Below are positions 21,760 to 33,850 of a stretch of DNA of 64,000 nt, in pieces. Every line of letters begins with the position of its first letter. Position 1 is the first letter of the stretch. The notes beneath the pieces were generated by a model, which was not told where the DNA came from, ran no database searches, and saw only the letters and a program-made list of their open reading frames with translations. The DNA is from Pantoea sp. RIT-PI-b (GTDB lineage: Bacteria > Pseudomonadota > Gammaproteobacteria > Enterobacterales > Enterobacteriaceae), in contig NZ_LGIS01000017.1 of the NCBI RefSeq assembly GCF_001187905.1, positions 186,001 to 250,000 on the forward strand. The letters are read 5' to 3'. The position numbers and the translations under genes are program-made.

Positions 21760-22231
21760 AATATTGTCCTTATTTATCAGTTTAATGACGACAGCCTGTG
21801 TCGCGTCTTCGGAAACAAGCATACGACGCTGAACGTCAACTACTCAGAGGCTGAGTAAAGCCCTGAAAGCATAAAAGACAGAGTTCAGGCAATCATGGAG
21901 GGAAAGAGAAGAAATGCGTGAGGAATTGAAAAAGTTTATGACAATCAAAGGAAAAACGCAGGAATTAAGGAGGAGTGTAACGGTATTGTCGGTTTTCAGA
22001 TAGCGGAATATGCACAGGATCGTTAGTACTACTTTCCCTCAACCTAACCCTCTCCCGCAAGCGGGAGAGGGAATGATTAGGTGGAGCGACGGATGGATCT
22101 TCAGACCGCACGTTCGGCTCCCTCTCCCGCAAGCGGGAGAGGGTATGATTAGGTGGAGCGACGGATGGATTTTCAGACCGCACGTTCGGCTCCCTCGCCC
22201 GCTTGCGGGAGAGGGCTGGGGTGAGGGCAAA
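21760..22231. other. spy-astE intergenic region with REP-like array
   Basis: 472 bases without a convincing gene. The right part (22035-22230) is the repeat array described separately; the left part holds the spy promoter region and a 29-codon frame at 21914 that I do not accept as a gene. GGAATTAAGGAGGAGT at 21961-21976 recurs exactly at 43997-44012, also shortly before a REP-like element. Confidence 0.7.
22035..22230. repeat. REP-like palindromic array with 72-bp tandem period
   Basis: Three hairpins of the form CCCTCTCCCGC-AAGC-GGGAGAGGG begin at 22048, 22120 and 22192, exactly 72 bases apart. The 48-base spacers between them are nearly identical (ATGATTAGGTGGAGCGACGG...CACGTTCGGCT). The array opens with CCCTCAACCTAACCC and closes with GGGCTGGGGTGAGGG, the ends of the enterobacterial REP-like element that also occurs at 44041 and 46015. 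The third hairpin core is inverted (GCTTGC instead of GCAAGC). It ends at the 3' end of astE. Confidence 0.9.
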
Positions 22232-23227
22232 TCAGAGCGCCAGCGCCTGCGTCTGTTCATTCTCTTCCACCAGCATCAATCCGGCGCGTAATCCCGGCGC
22301 CACGTTGGGATTGGGAAACAATACATACTCCCGCGCTTGCTGCACGAAGTAACGCCGCTCCCCCTCTTCCGCCAGTAACGTTCCCTGCGGGAAAGCGGTG
22401 AAGTTCAAGGTTTCCGGTCCCATATGCAGGACAAACTTATCACCGTGCCGGGTGAGTTGCTGCGACACGCGATAATGGCGCGGTTGTTCGCGGACCTCCG
22501 GCAAGACATCGCCATACAGCAAGGCTGCCAGCGCCTGCTGCACCCCGCTAAACTGGCTAAGATCGTTTTCACCAAACGGCAGCGCTTTGCCAAGTTCCAG
22601 CGTGCAGCTCGCCGCATCGTGGTGTTCGCAGCTGTAATGGGTAAAGGTCCCACCCGATGAACGATGGAACACCAGCGCTTCCATTTCTGCCGCCGCCAGC
22701 CAGTGCATAAAGTCCTCAGGCCACGGATTGGGATTCAGGGGCATCACGCCAAATCGCGCATGATACGAACCACGAATCGCGGTATGCAGATCGAGATGCC
22801 AGCGCACTTCATGGTCGAGACAGGCGCGCCAGAAACTCTCCAGCTCTTGCTCCAGCTGCAGCACGCGCTGCGCTTCGGGGACATCGGCCACCTGCTGCCA
22901 GCGGCCGCCAAACAGACGATTGATATCGTGCTGCTGATAGCGCTTGCCGCTGCGTAACGCTGCGGGATTGCCCAAAATAACCAGCAAGCGCACTGCCAGC
23001 GGCTTTTCGCCCTTGAGCAGCGGCGTCAGTAACAGATTGAGAATTTCGACTGGCGCAGTTTCATTACCGTGAATCCCCGCAGAAAGCACCAGCGCCTGCT
23101 GCGTTGGAGTATGCGGCGTGAGGGACATCAGCCCCTCGTTGTGCCATTGCCAACTGAGATGGTCATTGCTCCCTTCTCGCTGCTGTGGCGGTTCACCAGA
23201 CAAGGTCTGCTGTAAAAAATCCTGCAT
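22232..23227 (-). CDS. astE: Succinylglutamate desuccinylase
   Basis: Last step of the AST pathway: hydrolyses N-succinylglutamate to glutamate and succinate. Zinc carboxypeptidase-like (AstE/AspA family): zinc ligands in SAGIHGNETAPVEI (His, Glu) and WHLDLHTAIRGSYH (His), catalytic Glu in ASCTLELGKALPFG. ATG 23227 is chosen because SD GGAG lies five bases upstream; a GTG two codons earlier would leave no spacing. 331 residues, slightly longer than E. coli (322). Final gene of astCADBE, 45 bases after astB, ending directly against the REP-like array. Confidence 0.95.
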   Translation of the reverse strand: MQDFLQQTLSGEPPQQREGSNDHLSWQWHNEGLMSLTPHTPTQQALVLSAGIHGNETAPVEILNLLLTPLLKGEKPLAVRLLVILGNPAALRSGKRYQQHDINRLFGGRWQQVADVPEAQRVLQLEQELESFWRACLDHEVRWHLDLHTAIRGSYHARFGVMPLNPNPWPEDFMHWLAAAEMEALVFHRSSGGTFTHYSCEHHDAASCTLELGKALPFGENDLSQFSGVQQALAALLYGDVLPEVREQPRHYRVSQQLTRHGDKFVLHMGPETLNFTAFPQGTLLAEEGERRYFVQQAREYVLFPNPNVAPGLRAGLMLVEENEQTQALAL

Positions 23228-23272
23228 GTTCACTCCTTTTTAACGACGTGGGGCGAACCTCTCGCCCCGGCG

Positions 23273-24600
23273 TTAACGCTGAAACGCGTAGACACTGCCT
23301 AAGTCTAGCAACTGCGTCAGCTCATCCAGCGCGGTGCGCCCTTCACGCAGCAGTTGCGGATCGGCTAAATCGGCCTGGGTTAAGCGATCGCGATAGTGCC
23401 GATCAACCCAATGGTTAAGGGTAGCAAACAGGCGATCGTTCATCAGCACCGCCGGATTCAGCGCCTGACGCTCGGTTTCGGTCAATACCACGCGCAAACG
23501 TAAACAGGCCGGTCCGCCGCCGTTGAACATGCTTTCACGCAGGTCAAATACCTTAAGTTCCCGAATCGGTCCGCCGCTCTCTACCAGCTCCGTTAGGTAG
23601 CGCCACACGCCCGCATGCTGACGCGACTCCTCCGGCAACACCAGCAGCATGCCGCCCTCTGCACGTTGCAATAACTGGCTGTTAAACAGATAAGTGTTCA
23701 CTGCATCGGTGACCGACACTTTATCACGTGGCACCTCAATCGGCTGAAAACCGCTGACGCGCGCGGCGAGATCGTTCAGCAGCTGCGGTTGATTAACAAA
23801 CGCATCCTGATGGCAGAACAGCACCTGCTGATTGCTCACCGCAATCACGTCGTTATGAAACACACCCTGATCGATCACCGCAGGATTCTGCTGAGCGAAC
23901 AGCGTGCGATCGCCGTGAAGCTGATGTAAACGCGCCACCGCTTCGCTGGCTTCACGCGTTTGTCGCGCCGGATAACGTGCCGGTGTCGCACCCTGCTGCT
24001 GGCCGTCGCGACCATAAATAAACAGCTGTACCCCGGCATCGCCGTAATCGCTGCCGAAGCGATTGTGATTTGCCGCGCCCTCATCGCCAAACTGCGCCAC
24101 CTGCGGCAGCGCGTCGTGCACGCTAAAGTGCTGAGGATTGCGGAAGATGGCGCGCAGCAGATCGGCGGTTTCTGGCGCTTCAATCGCCCGGTGGAATTTG
24201 TTATTAAGGTTAGCGACGGTAAAATGCACGCGCCCATCGGCGCTGTCGGCCGACGGAGAAACCGTCGCCGCATTCGCGACCCACATGGCCGAGGCCGAAC
24301 TGGCCGCCGATAACAGCTGCGGCGCGTGTTGCGCCGCTTGCGCCAACACCTGCTCATCGCTGCCGCTGAAGCCCAGCTGGCGCAGCAGCGGCAGATTGGG
24401 CCGTTCATGCGGTGGAATCACGCCCTGCACGTAGCCCATATCCGCCAGCGCTTTCATCTTCAACAAGCCCTGTTTCGCCGCCAGGCGCGGGTTGGAAGGC
24501 TGCAGCTGATTGCGCGTCGAAGCTTCATTGCCAAACGACAACCCAGCGTAATGGTGCGTCAGGCCGACCAGCCCATCAAAATTGGCTTCAAAGGCTTTCA

Positions 24601-24601
<1 letters not shown>
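23273..24601 (-). CDS. astB: N-succinylarginine dihydrolase
   Basis: Second AST step: converts N2-succinylarginine to N2-succinylornithine, CO2 and two NH3. 442 residues of the amidinotransferase-like fold. N-terminal [22 protein letters not shown] and the nucleophilic Cys within [17 protein letters not shown] are typical; catalytic His in the [16 protein letters not shown] block. The start ATG overlaps the astD stop by one base (TAATG), indicating translational coupling. Confidence 0.96.
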
Positions 24602-27091
<2,490 letters not shown>

Positions 27092-27095
<4 letters not shown>

Positions 27096-28312
27096 GATGT
27101 GGCTCCTTTGAGCACGCGTTCACAGGCACGTTCGAAGCGCGCCAGACCCTCTTTCACTTCGCGTTCGCTGATGTTGAGCGCCGGCGCAAATCGCACCACG
27201 TTCGCGCCGGCGATCAGCACCATCACGCCCTCTTCAGCGGCGGTGAGGTTGAACTGTTTGGCTTTACCGGCGAAGTCGTCGTTCAGTACTGCCCCAATCA
27301 GCAGCCCGAGTCCGCGCACTTCTTTAAACACCGGCAGACGCTGGTTCAGCTCTTGCAACGCGGCAACAAACCACTGATGACGCTCGGCAACGCCCGCCAT
27401 GAAGTCCGGCTGGTTAATCAGCTCCATCACTTTGCCCGCCACGGCGCCCGCCAGCGGATTGCCGCCGTAGGTGGTGCCGTGGGTGCCCACGCCCATAATC
27501 TGGGCTAAATCTTCCCGCGTTAGCATCGCGCCAATGGGGAAGCCGCCGCCCAGCGCTTTTGCCGTAGTCAGCACATCGGGCGTCACGCCGTAATGCATGT
27601 AGGCATACAGCGAACCGGTACGACCCACGCCGCTCTGCACTTCATCAAAAATCAGCACGGCATGATGTTTATCGCAAAGTTCACGCAGGCCGCGCAGGAA
27701 AGAGGGATCGGCAGGCAGCACGCCGCCTTCACCTTGAATCGGCTCAACGATCACCGCGCAGGTTTGGTCATTAATCAGCGCCGCGGCCGAGGCCAGATCG
27801 TTGAACACCGCATGGTCAATGGCCGGAGGCAGTGGGGAAAAATCACGTGAATAGGCCGGCTGCCCGCCCGCTGTCACAGTAAACAGCGTGCGGCCGTGGA
27901 ACGCATTTTTAAACGCCACGATGCCATTTTTCTCCGCACCGAAACGATCGTGTGCGGTTTTACGCGCCAGCTTCAACGCCGCTTCATTCGCTTCGGCGCC
28001 GGAGTTACAGAAGAACACGCGATCGGCAAACGTGGCATCAATCAGCTGTTTGGCAAGGCGTAGAATCGGCTCATTGGTGTAGCCATTACCGGTATGCCAC
28101 AATTTGCCCGCTTGTTCAGTCAGGGCCTGCTGTAAAGCGGGATGGGCATGACCTAAGGCGTTAACCGCAATGCCACCGGCGAAGTCGATATACTCTTTCC
28201 CCTGCTGATCCCAGAGCGTTGAACCTTCGGCACGCACCGGAACAAACGCTGCGGGTGCATAAACTGGCATAATCCATTGATCAAAATTTTGACGTGAAAC
28301 CTGCAGTGACAT
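27092..28312 (-). CDS. astC: Succinylornithine transaminase
   Basis: Third AST step: PLP enzyme that moves the delta-amino group of N-succinylornithine to 2-oxoglutarate; family members also act on acetylornithine. 406 residues, equal to E. coli AstC. PLP-binding lysine is K252 in [30 protein letters not shown] supplies the pyridine-binding Asp; [16 protein letters not shown] binds phosphate. First gene of the operon, with a sigma-54 promoter about 70 bases before its likely transcript start region. Its role in the AST operon rather than arginine synthesis (argD) is set by context. Confidence 0.96.
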
Positions 28313-29190
28313 AGCCCTTTCTCCTGCTTCACAACCCGCGAAGCCTTTGTTTTAAATTTGTTAAAAATGTTAAGTGACCGCTCTAATGTATATTGCAGTT
28401 AGCGTGCCAGCCAGCGGTTAAAATGCATAAACGTCTTACCACAACGGAATATCAACAACTTAACCGCTATCACTATTCACACTTAATGCATAAAAAGTGA
28501 ATAAATGTCTGATGCCGACGCTGTCGCAGCAATTTATTTAGCGGATTTATGCATCTACAAAATGAAATATTGCTTTTGTGATCGCGCAGGAAATAATTCG
28601 CCAAAATAGCGCTTTGAAAGCCCTTTTTTGGGGCGTTATGAACCGGATTGGTGCAGTGAAGTGCCCAAAGTGTGCAGCTTTGTGCGGGGGCGTTTTACAT
28701 TCGTTTTAACATCTCAATAACGCCACTGGATATTATTTAACCAGGAACAAATCTTAAATTAAGGCTAAATAACATTTCGTGACCAAGGTTATTATCAGAA
28801 TGGAAATAACCAGACACAAAGCCATGTACCAAGTAATTACCCTGCTAATGATTAGCGGGATTCAGATATTTGCTATTGAACAATAATGCATAGGCTTGTG
28901 CTATTTCAGGAACATGATAGCCACAATGTTTACGCTTCTTTTAATTTCATAAAACGCTTATTAATCAACTCAATGCATATTAAATTCATCGATTACCTCA
29001 ACCATTAATAGATAAGTTTAACCAATATAAGATTCCACATAATGGAATTAAAGATTAAAAATCACACAAAAAGCCAACTAGAAATATTTAGTTACATATA
29101 TTGCACTATAGATCTTGAACCTTTTGTGTCATTTTCTTTTCACCCCAACCTTGGGGATAAAATTAAAAAATATCACAGGGTAAAAATTAA
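28313..29190. other. Long AT-rich intergenic region between astC and the porin
   Basis: 878 bases with no convincing gene. The left end holds the ast promoter. Around 28476-28504 an inverted pair TATTCAC...GTGAATA with TGCATAAAAA between resembles an ArgR-type site but was not proven. A palindrome-like hairpin CCCTGCTAA/TTAGCGGG lies at 28840-28859. A 28-codon hydrophobic frame starts at 28800. The right 300 bases are very AT-rich and must carry the porin promoter; a MicF-like or MicC-like antisense RNA could sit here, but I recognise none. Confidence 0.7.
28394..28409 (-). promoter_or_regulatory. Sigma-54 promoter of astCADBE
   Basis: On the minus strand TGGCACGCTAACTGCA matches the -24/-12 form TGGCAC-N5-TTGCA with one change. 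It reads toward astC, whose start is 82 bases downstream. E. coli ast is sigma-54 and NtrC dependent under nitrogen limitation, which supports the call. Confidence 0.85.
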
Positions 29191-30264
29191 ATGATGAAGC
29201 GCTCCTTACTGGCAGCAGTGATGCCTTTACTGCTGGGAATTTCTTCGGCTCAGGCCGCCGAAATCTACAATAAAGATGGTAACAAGCTGGATCTGACCGG
29301 CAAAATCAACGTCTCGCATTTGTTCTCTGATAACGATGCGGCAAATGGCGACAACTCGTCTTACACCCGTCTGGGCTTTAAAGGCGAAACCAAAATCAGT
29401 GACCAACTGACTGGCTATGGTCAATGGCAGTATCAGTACAGCCTGAGCAACTCAGAAGGCAGCGATGCTAACACCGGTAACAAAACCCGTCTGGGCTTTG
29501 CAGGCTTGAAGTTTGGTCAATTTGGCTCGATTGATTACGGTCGTAACTACGGCCTGATTTATGACGTGCTGGGTGTTACCGATATGCTGCCATTCTTCGG
29601 CGGTGATTCCGGTTATACCGATGCGTTCCTGTCTGGCCGCTCAGGTGGCGTGCTGACATGGCGCAACAAAGATTTCTTCGGTCTGGTGAAAGGCTGGAAC
29701 GTTGCGGCGCAGTATGAAGGTAAAAACGATCGTAGCGATGCGAGTGTTGCAGTACGTCGTTCAAATGGCGATGGTTACGCGCTCTCTACTTCCTATGATT
29801 TCGATTTCGGTCTGAGCCTGCTGGGTGCATACGCCAGCCTGGATCGTACCAATGCGCAGAACCTGGCCGCGCGCGGCGACGGCGAGAAAGCGCAGCACTG
29901 GACTGCCGGTGTGAAATATGACGCCAACCAGATTTATCTGGCAACCATCTACGGTGAAACGCAGAACGCCACGCCAATCACCGGTGGTTTTGCTAACAAA
30001 GCCGTCAACTTTGAAGCGGTTGCACAGTATCAGTTCCTGAACGGCCTGCGCCCTTCTATCGGCTACGTATCCTCTAAAGCCAAAGACGTGGAAGGTATTG
30101 GCGATGTTGATATCGTTAAATACATTGGTGTCGGCGGAACCTACTACTTCAACAAAAACATGTCGGTCTACAGCGAATACAAAATCAACCTGCTGAAAGA
30201 TGACAATGCTTTAGCCATTCCGAAAGATGATGTTGTGGCCGTCGGTCTGGTGTACCAGTTCTAA
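29191..30264 (+). CDS. General diffusion porin (OmpC/OmpF/PhoE family)
   Basis: Trimeric 16-strand outer-membrane porin. 357 residues: signal peptide [22 protein letters not shown], then [17 protein letters not shown], the standard mature start. The constriction loop L3 carries [25 protein letters not shown], where E. coli porins have PEFGGD; the last strand ends VAVGLVYQF with the terminal Phe needed for Bam assembly. External loops are shorter or different from E. coli OmpC and OmpF, so I do not assign either name. Preceded by nearly 900 bases of AT-rich DNA and followed by a strong terminator; monocistronic. OmpR control is likely by family but no site was proven. Confidence 0.93.
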   Translation: MMKRSLLAAVMPLLLGISSAQAAEIYNKDGNKLDLTGKINVSHLFSDNDAANGDNSSYTRLGFKGETKISDQLTGYGQWQYQYSLSNSEGSDANTGNKTRLGFAGLKFGQFGSIDYGRNYGLIYDVLGVTDMLPFFGGDSGYTDAFLSGRSGGVLTWRNKDFFGLVKGWNVAAQYEGKNDRSDASVAVRRSNGDGYALSTSYDFDFGLSLLGAYASLDRTNAQNLAARGDGEKAQHWTAGVKYDANQIYLATIYGETQNATPITGGFANKAVNFEAVAQYQFLNGLRPSIGYVSSKAKDVEGIGDVDIVKYIGVGGTYYFNKNMSVYSEYKINLLKDDNALAIPKDDVVAVGLVYQF

Positions 30265-30313
30265 GTTGCAGTTCCCTCATTGCATCTTCGGCTAGTGTCG
30301 GCTGAAGATGAGC

Positions 30314-30339
30314 AAAGGGCAGCGTAAGCTGCCCTTTTT
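30314..30339. terminator. Terminator between porin and ychO-like gene
   Basis: Ten-base-pair stem AAAGGGCAGC/GCTGCCCTTT (30314-30323 with 30328-30337) followed by TTTTTA on the plus strand; it separates two convergent genes and may serve both. Confidence 0.88.
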
Positions 30340-30346
30340 ATTGCGC

Positions 30347-31837
30347 TTACGGCGCCATCAAATTGAAACGCTCGTCATCACCCTGATCCAGCGAGAACGG
30401 CGGTTGCAGCTGCAGAACAATCTCATTCGAAGTCACATGATTCTGCTTACTGTCCTCTAATTGCACCGACAAGCGATAACTGTTGCGAGCACCGGGGGAA
30501 CTGTCCCAGGCCGGCAAGATAACACTCCAGCCTTGTGGATCGTTCGGGTTGGCACCTGGCGTCAGGCTCAGCGCCTGGGTATCACCCTGCCACATCACTT
30601 TGGCGATCGGATTAGTACTGCGAATCTGCAGTTTCAGCGGCAAGCTTTCCCCACCCTTCAACTGCCACGGCGGCGTAGCGAGGAATACCGACAGCGTCTT
30701 ACGCTGGCGGAATTCCAGCACCGGCGTATTGGTGCGCGTCACGTTATCGTAGCGACTGCCGCGCAGCGAGTGCGCCGCCGCCACGTTGTCCGGACTTAAC
30801 TGCTGGCTGAGCGCTACGCCGAAGCGATAGTTGAGGCGCAGACCCAGCTGATCCTGGCTCTCTCCGCTATCGCTGGTTTTATGACTGGCCGACAGCGTCA
30901 CCAGCGGCACTGGCGTATAGGTCACGCCGAAGGTCAGCGCCGACGGATTGTGGTAGCGATTGCCGGAGCTAAACAGATCAACGTTATCGCCGAGATATTG
31001 CTGCCAGCTTACCGAAGCGCCCAGTTGACGATACTGCGGCAGATAGCCTTGCGTAGTGAAATCGTAGCCGCGCGCCAGGCGTTGCTGCTGGAACGGATCG
31101 CGATCCTGCCAGCCAGATAACGGCGTGTAATAATTGGCGGAAAAACGCAGGTAATCGCCCCAGGCTTCGGTACCGAGCGAAGCGCGTTGCTGTCCGCTAC
31201 TGAACATACGATCAACAAAGCCGTTATAGCCCAGCAGCCATTTACCCGTCACCCAGCGCTGACCAAGGCCAAAATTGCCCACCAGCCCATCATCGGTTTG
31301 ATGAAATCCCACCTGACTAAAGGTCAGATAGCGGTAGTTATCCGCCCACGGCGTCAACAGCGAGGCACCGCTGCCGTTAAAGTTACCGTCGATATCCACG
31401 TTGAAGTCGATCTGTGCGTTGCCGTACGGCGAAAGCAGCGACTGTCCTTCATTAACCAGCCGATTTCCCACTTCATCGCGGAAATGATTGAAGGCCCAAA
31501 GACCCGCCTGCTGACCTAACGAATTTTCGTCGGTGCTATTCTGACTGGCTTCACCGATGCTTTTCGCAATGGTCGCCAGCTTTTTGTTAAACGTCTCGGT
31601 CTCGTCCTGATAACCCAATGCCGGTAACTGATCGGCCATTTTCTGGAAACGTGCGGGATCGCTAAACGGCGCATCGGAGAGTTTAGTATCAGAGATCAAC
31701 GCCAGCGCTGGCGCAGCGACGGCGAGTGCGGAAATACCGGAGACATACCGCAAGGATTTAGGTGAAAACAAAGTAGGCAACATAGCAAAAAAGGGATCAA
31801 CCCGACTCAGAATTAGAGGTAGCTCACAAAACTGCAT
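30347..31837 (-). CDS. ychO: YchO-like inverse autotransporter (invasin/intimin beta-domain protein)
   Basis: 496-residue outer-membrane protein resembling E. coli YchO over most of its length. It lacks the long passenger of true invasins. Signal region about 1-47 (GISALAVAAPALA); inverse-autotransporter barrel about 130-350 with NAQIDFNVDIDGNFNGSGAS, FGLGQRWVTGKWLLGYNGFVDRMF, LGTEAWGDYLRFSANYYTPLSGW and SLRGSRYDNVTRTN; then one Ig-like extracellular domain, FRQRKTLSVFLATPPWQLKGGE. ATG 31837 has a weak SD AGGG; ATG 31783 is an alternative giving a shorter signal peptide. Function in adhesion or motility is unproven. Confidence 0.85.
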   Translation of the reverse strand: MQFCELPLILSRVDPFFAMLPTLFSPKSLRYVSGISALAVAAPALALISDTKLSDAPFSDPARFQKMADQLPALGYQDETETFNKKLATIAKSIGEASQNSTDENSLGQQAGLWAFNHFRDEVGNRLVNEGQSLLSPYGNAQIDFNVDIDGNFNGSGASLLTPWADNYRYLTFSQVGFHQTDDGLVGNFGLGQRWVTGKWLLGYNGFVDRMFSSGQQRASLGTEAWGDYLRFSANYYTPLSGWQDRDPFQQQRLARGYDFTTQGYLPQYRQLGASVSWQQYLGDNVDLFSSGNRYHNPSALTFGVTYTPVPLVTLSASHKTSDSGESQDQLGLRLNYRFGVALSQQLSPDNVAAAHSLRGSRYDNVTRTNTPVLEFRQRKTLSVFLATPPWQLKGGESLPLKLQIRSTNPIAKVMWQGDTQALSLTPGANPNDPQGWSVILPAWDSSPGARNSYRLSVQLEDSKQNHVTSNEIVLQLQPPFSLDQGDDERFNLMAP

Positions 31838-31922
31838 AAGTTTACCCTAGCACATTCTGACCTGTGTGCAGGCAATGTCTTGTTTTGTTTAAGACAATAC
31901 CGAATCGACCGCGGTTTAGTAG

Positions 31923-31942
31923 GGTGCGCATTCATGCGCACC
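31923..31942. repeat. Short intergenic palindrome, copy 1
   Basis: GGTGCGCATTCATGCGCACC, a perfect 9+9 palindrome around two bases, preceded by GTAG. Member of the GCAT-N2-ATGC family listed in the findings. Confidence 0.85.
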
Positions 31943-31953
31943 TGTGGAAAACA

Positions 31954-32751
31954 TCAGGAAAAGATCAACCCGCCGTCCACGTTAATGGTCTGCCCGGTGA
32001 TGTATCGCGCATCATCCGAGGCGAGAAACGCCACTAAACCGGCAACATCTTCCGGCTGACCCGCGCGCTTCAGCGGGATATTCTCCACCCACTCCGCCAT
32101 CAACTCGCCTTTGCCATACTGCTTTTTATCGCTACTGAGAATCTCACCCCATACGCGATCGTTATAGTCCCACATTTCACTCTCTATAATGCCGGGACAG
32201 AAGGCATTCACCGTGATGTGCCACGGCGCCAACTCCAGCGCCAGGCTCTGCGTGATACCAATCACCCCCATCTTGCTGGCGGCGTAGTGAGGCGTATAGA
32301 TAAAGCCCTGACGTCCCTGACCCGAAGAGGTGTTAATCAGGCTGCCGCTGCCCTGCTTCACCATATATTTTGCCGCTTCGCGACAGCACAGCCAGACGCC
32401 GGTGGTATTCACCGCCAGGATCTTATCGAAATCGCTTTTCGGCATCGAATCAAAGCGATCGATGGTGATCACGCCTGCATTTTGAATCGACACATCAATG
32501 CTGCCAAAGCGCTCCGCAGCCTGCTGATAGAGCTGCTGTACCTCAGTCTCATTGGTGACATCCACCTGCAGCGCCAGAATCTCACTGCCAAACTGCTGTT
32601 CGATGGCCTGCGCGGTAGTAAAGACGCGTTCAGCATTTGACACCATCACCAACCTCGCACCGTCGCGGGCGAAGCGAGCCGCAATGCCCGCCCCAATGCC
32701 GCGGCATGCTCCGGTAATCACCACCGTCTTACCACTAAAATCGCGTGTCAT
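31954..32751 (-). CDS. Short-chain dehydrogenase of the polyol/sugar ABC unit
   Basis: Classical SDR of 265 residues, NAD(P)-dependent: cofactor loop [10 protein letters not shown] near residue 14, NAG at 90-93 ([11 protein letters not shown]), catalytic Ser in [17 protein letters not shown] (Tyr-Lys) and C-terminal [15 protein letters not shown]. It is the last gene of the ABC-transporter operon, 11 bases after the permease. Likely oxidises the imported compound, perhaps a polyol or sugar; the substrate is unknown. The tail after the catalytic motif ([27 protein letters not shown]) is typical of sorbitol/galactitol-type SDRs, which is weak evidence. Confidence 0.85.
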   Translation of the reverse strand: MTRDFSGKTVVITGACRGIGAGIAARFARDGARLVMVSNAERVFTTAQAIEQQFGSEILALQVDVTNETEVQQLYQQAAERFGSIDVSIQNAGVITIDRFDSMPKSDFDKILAVNTTGVWLCCREAAKYMVKQGSGSLINTSSGQGRQGFIYTPHYAASKMGVIGITQSLALELAPWHITVNAFCPGIIESEMWDYNDRVWGEILSSDKKQYGKGELMAEWVENIPLKRAGQPEDVAGLVAFLASDDARYITGQTINVDGGLIFS

Positions 32752-32762
32752 ATTGCCTCCTG

Positions 32763-33830
32763 TTATCCATGTGTCGCTTCAGGCAGGGCGGCCGATTGCT
32801 GCTTTTTTTCATGTCTGCGCAGCAGCACCACCTTACTTTGTAATTTTTGCTGGAACTGGTCGATCACCACCGCAGTAACTATCACCAGGCCTTTAATCAC
32901 CATCTGCCAGAAATCACTGACGCCCATCATCACCATGCCATCGGCGAGGAACACGATGACGAAAGCGCCGATAATAGAGCCGGACACCCGACCACGGCCG
33001 CCCGCCAGCGCCGTGCCGCCTAATACCGTGGCACCGATAGCGTCCATCTCGAACATGTTGCCGGTCATCGGGTGGGCGGTTTGCAGCTGCGACGCCACGA
33101 TCAAGCCAACCAGCGCGGCACACAAGCCGGAAAAGGCATAGACAAACACTTTAACTTTGATGATTGGCACGCCGGCCAGCCGCGCCGCCGATTCGTTTCC
33201 GCCGGTGGCGTAGATATAACGGCCGAGCGGCGTTTTACGCGTCAGGTATAAGCCCAGCAGCAGAAAACCCAGCATCAGCCAAATCGGGATATACACGCCC
33301 AACACCGAACCCGAACCAAGCAAGGCAAAGCCGGTATTGCCCAACGCCGGGGTGCCGACGAGGTTGGCGTAAGTGCTGCCGTCGTTGAACAGCAGCGCCG
33401 CACCGCGCGCGATGTACATCATGCCGAGCGTACAGATAAAGGGCGCCACGCCAAGTCGTGTCACCACCGCACCATTAATCAGTCCCAGCGCAACGCCGAA
33501 CAGCGCCACCACCAGAATCACTTCGGGCACATTAAAAAACAGCACATTGCCGCCCCATAGCGGTACGCCATTGGTGAGCAGTGCACCCGCCACCATGCCG
33601 CAAATACCCGCTACCGCGCCCACCGAAAGATCAATGCCGCCGGTAAGAATCACCAGCGTCATACCAATCGCCAGCAACCCGGTGATCGCCACATGCTGCG
33701 TCATGATCAGCAGGTTTGAGGTCGTGAGAAAGTTAGGCACCATCAAGCTGAAGAAGCTCACCACGATTAATAACGCAATAAAGGTGCGCGCCTTCAACAG
33801 GTACATGTAGATCAGGTATTTTTGATTCAT
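32763..33830 (-). CDS. RbsC-type sugar ABC transporter permease
   Basis: Inner-membrane permease of 355 residues in the branched-chain/ribose BPD_transp_2 family, with eight to ten helices. Family motifs: [33 protein letters not shown] and [41 protein letters not shown], where the EAA-like GG-R segment contacts the ATPase. The C-terminus is extended by a basic stretch ([18 protein letters not shown]). Lies 20 bases after the ATPase gene and is co-transcribed. The substrate cannot be read from the permease. Confidence 0.93.
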   Translation of the reverse strand: MNQKYLIYMYLLKARTFIALLIVVSFFSLMVPNFLTTSNLLIMTQHVAITGLLAIGMTLVILTGGIDLSVGAVAGICGMVAGALLTNGVPLWGGNVLFFNVPEVILVVALFGVALGLINGAVVTRLGVAPFICTLGMMYIARGAALLFNDGSTYANLVGTPALGNTGFALLGSGSVLGVYIPIWLMLGFLLLGLYLTRKTPLGRYIYATGGNESAARLAGVPIIKVKVFVYAFSGLCAALVGLIVASQLQTAHPMTGNMFEMDAIGATVLGGTALAGGRGRVSGSIIGAFVIVFLADGMVMMGVSDFWQMVIKGLVIVTAVVIDQFQQKLQSKVVLLRRHEKKQQSAALPEATHG

Positions 33831-33850
33831 CGTTTCACTCTCCTGCGGGC

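Noticed and set aside
21914-22003. 29-codon frame upstream of spy
   Set aside because: Weak SD, low-complexity composition, and overlap with DNA shared with the REP region; nothing supports translation.
22048-22215. Three evenly spaced repeats that could suggest a CRISPR array
   Set aside because: The spacers are nearly identical rather than unique, repeats are REP-like hairpins, and no cas gene is near.
28313-29190. MicF or MicC antisense RNA next to the porin
   Set aside because: I could not find a conserved sequence or a terminator with a proper T-run; only a covariance-model search could settle it.
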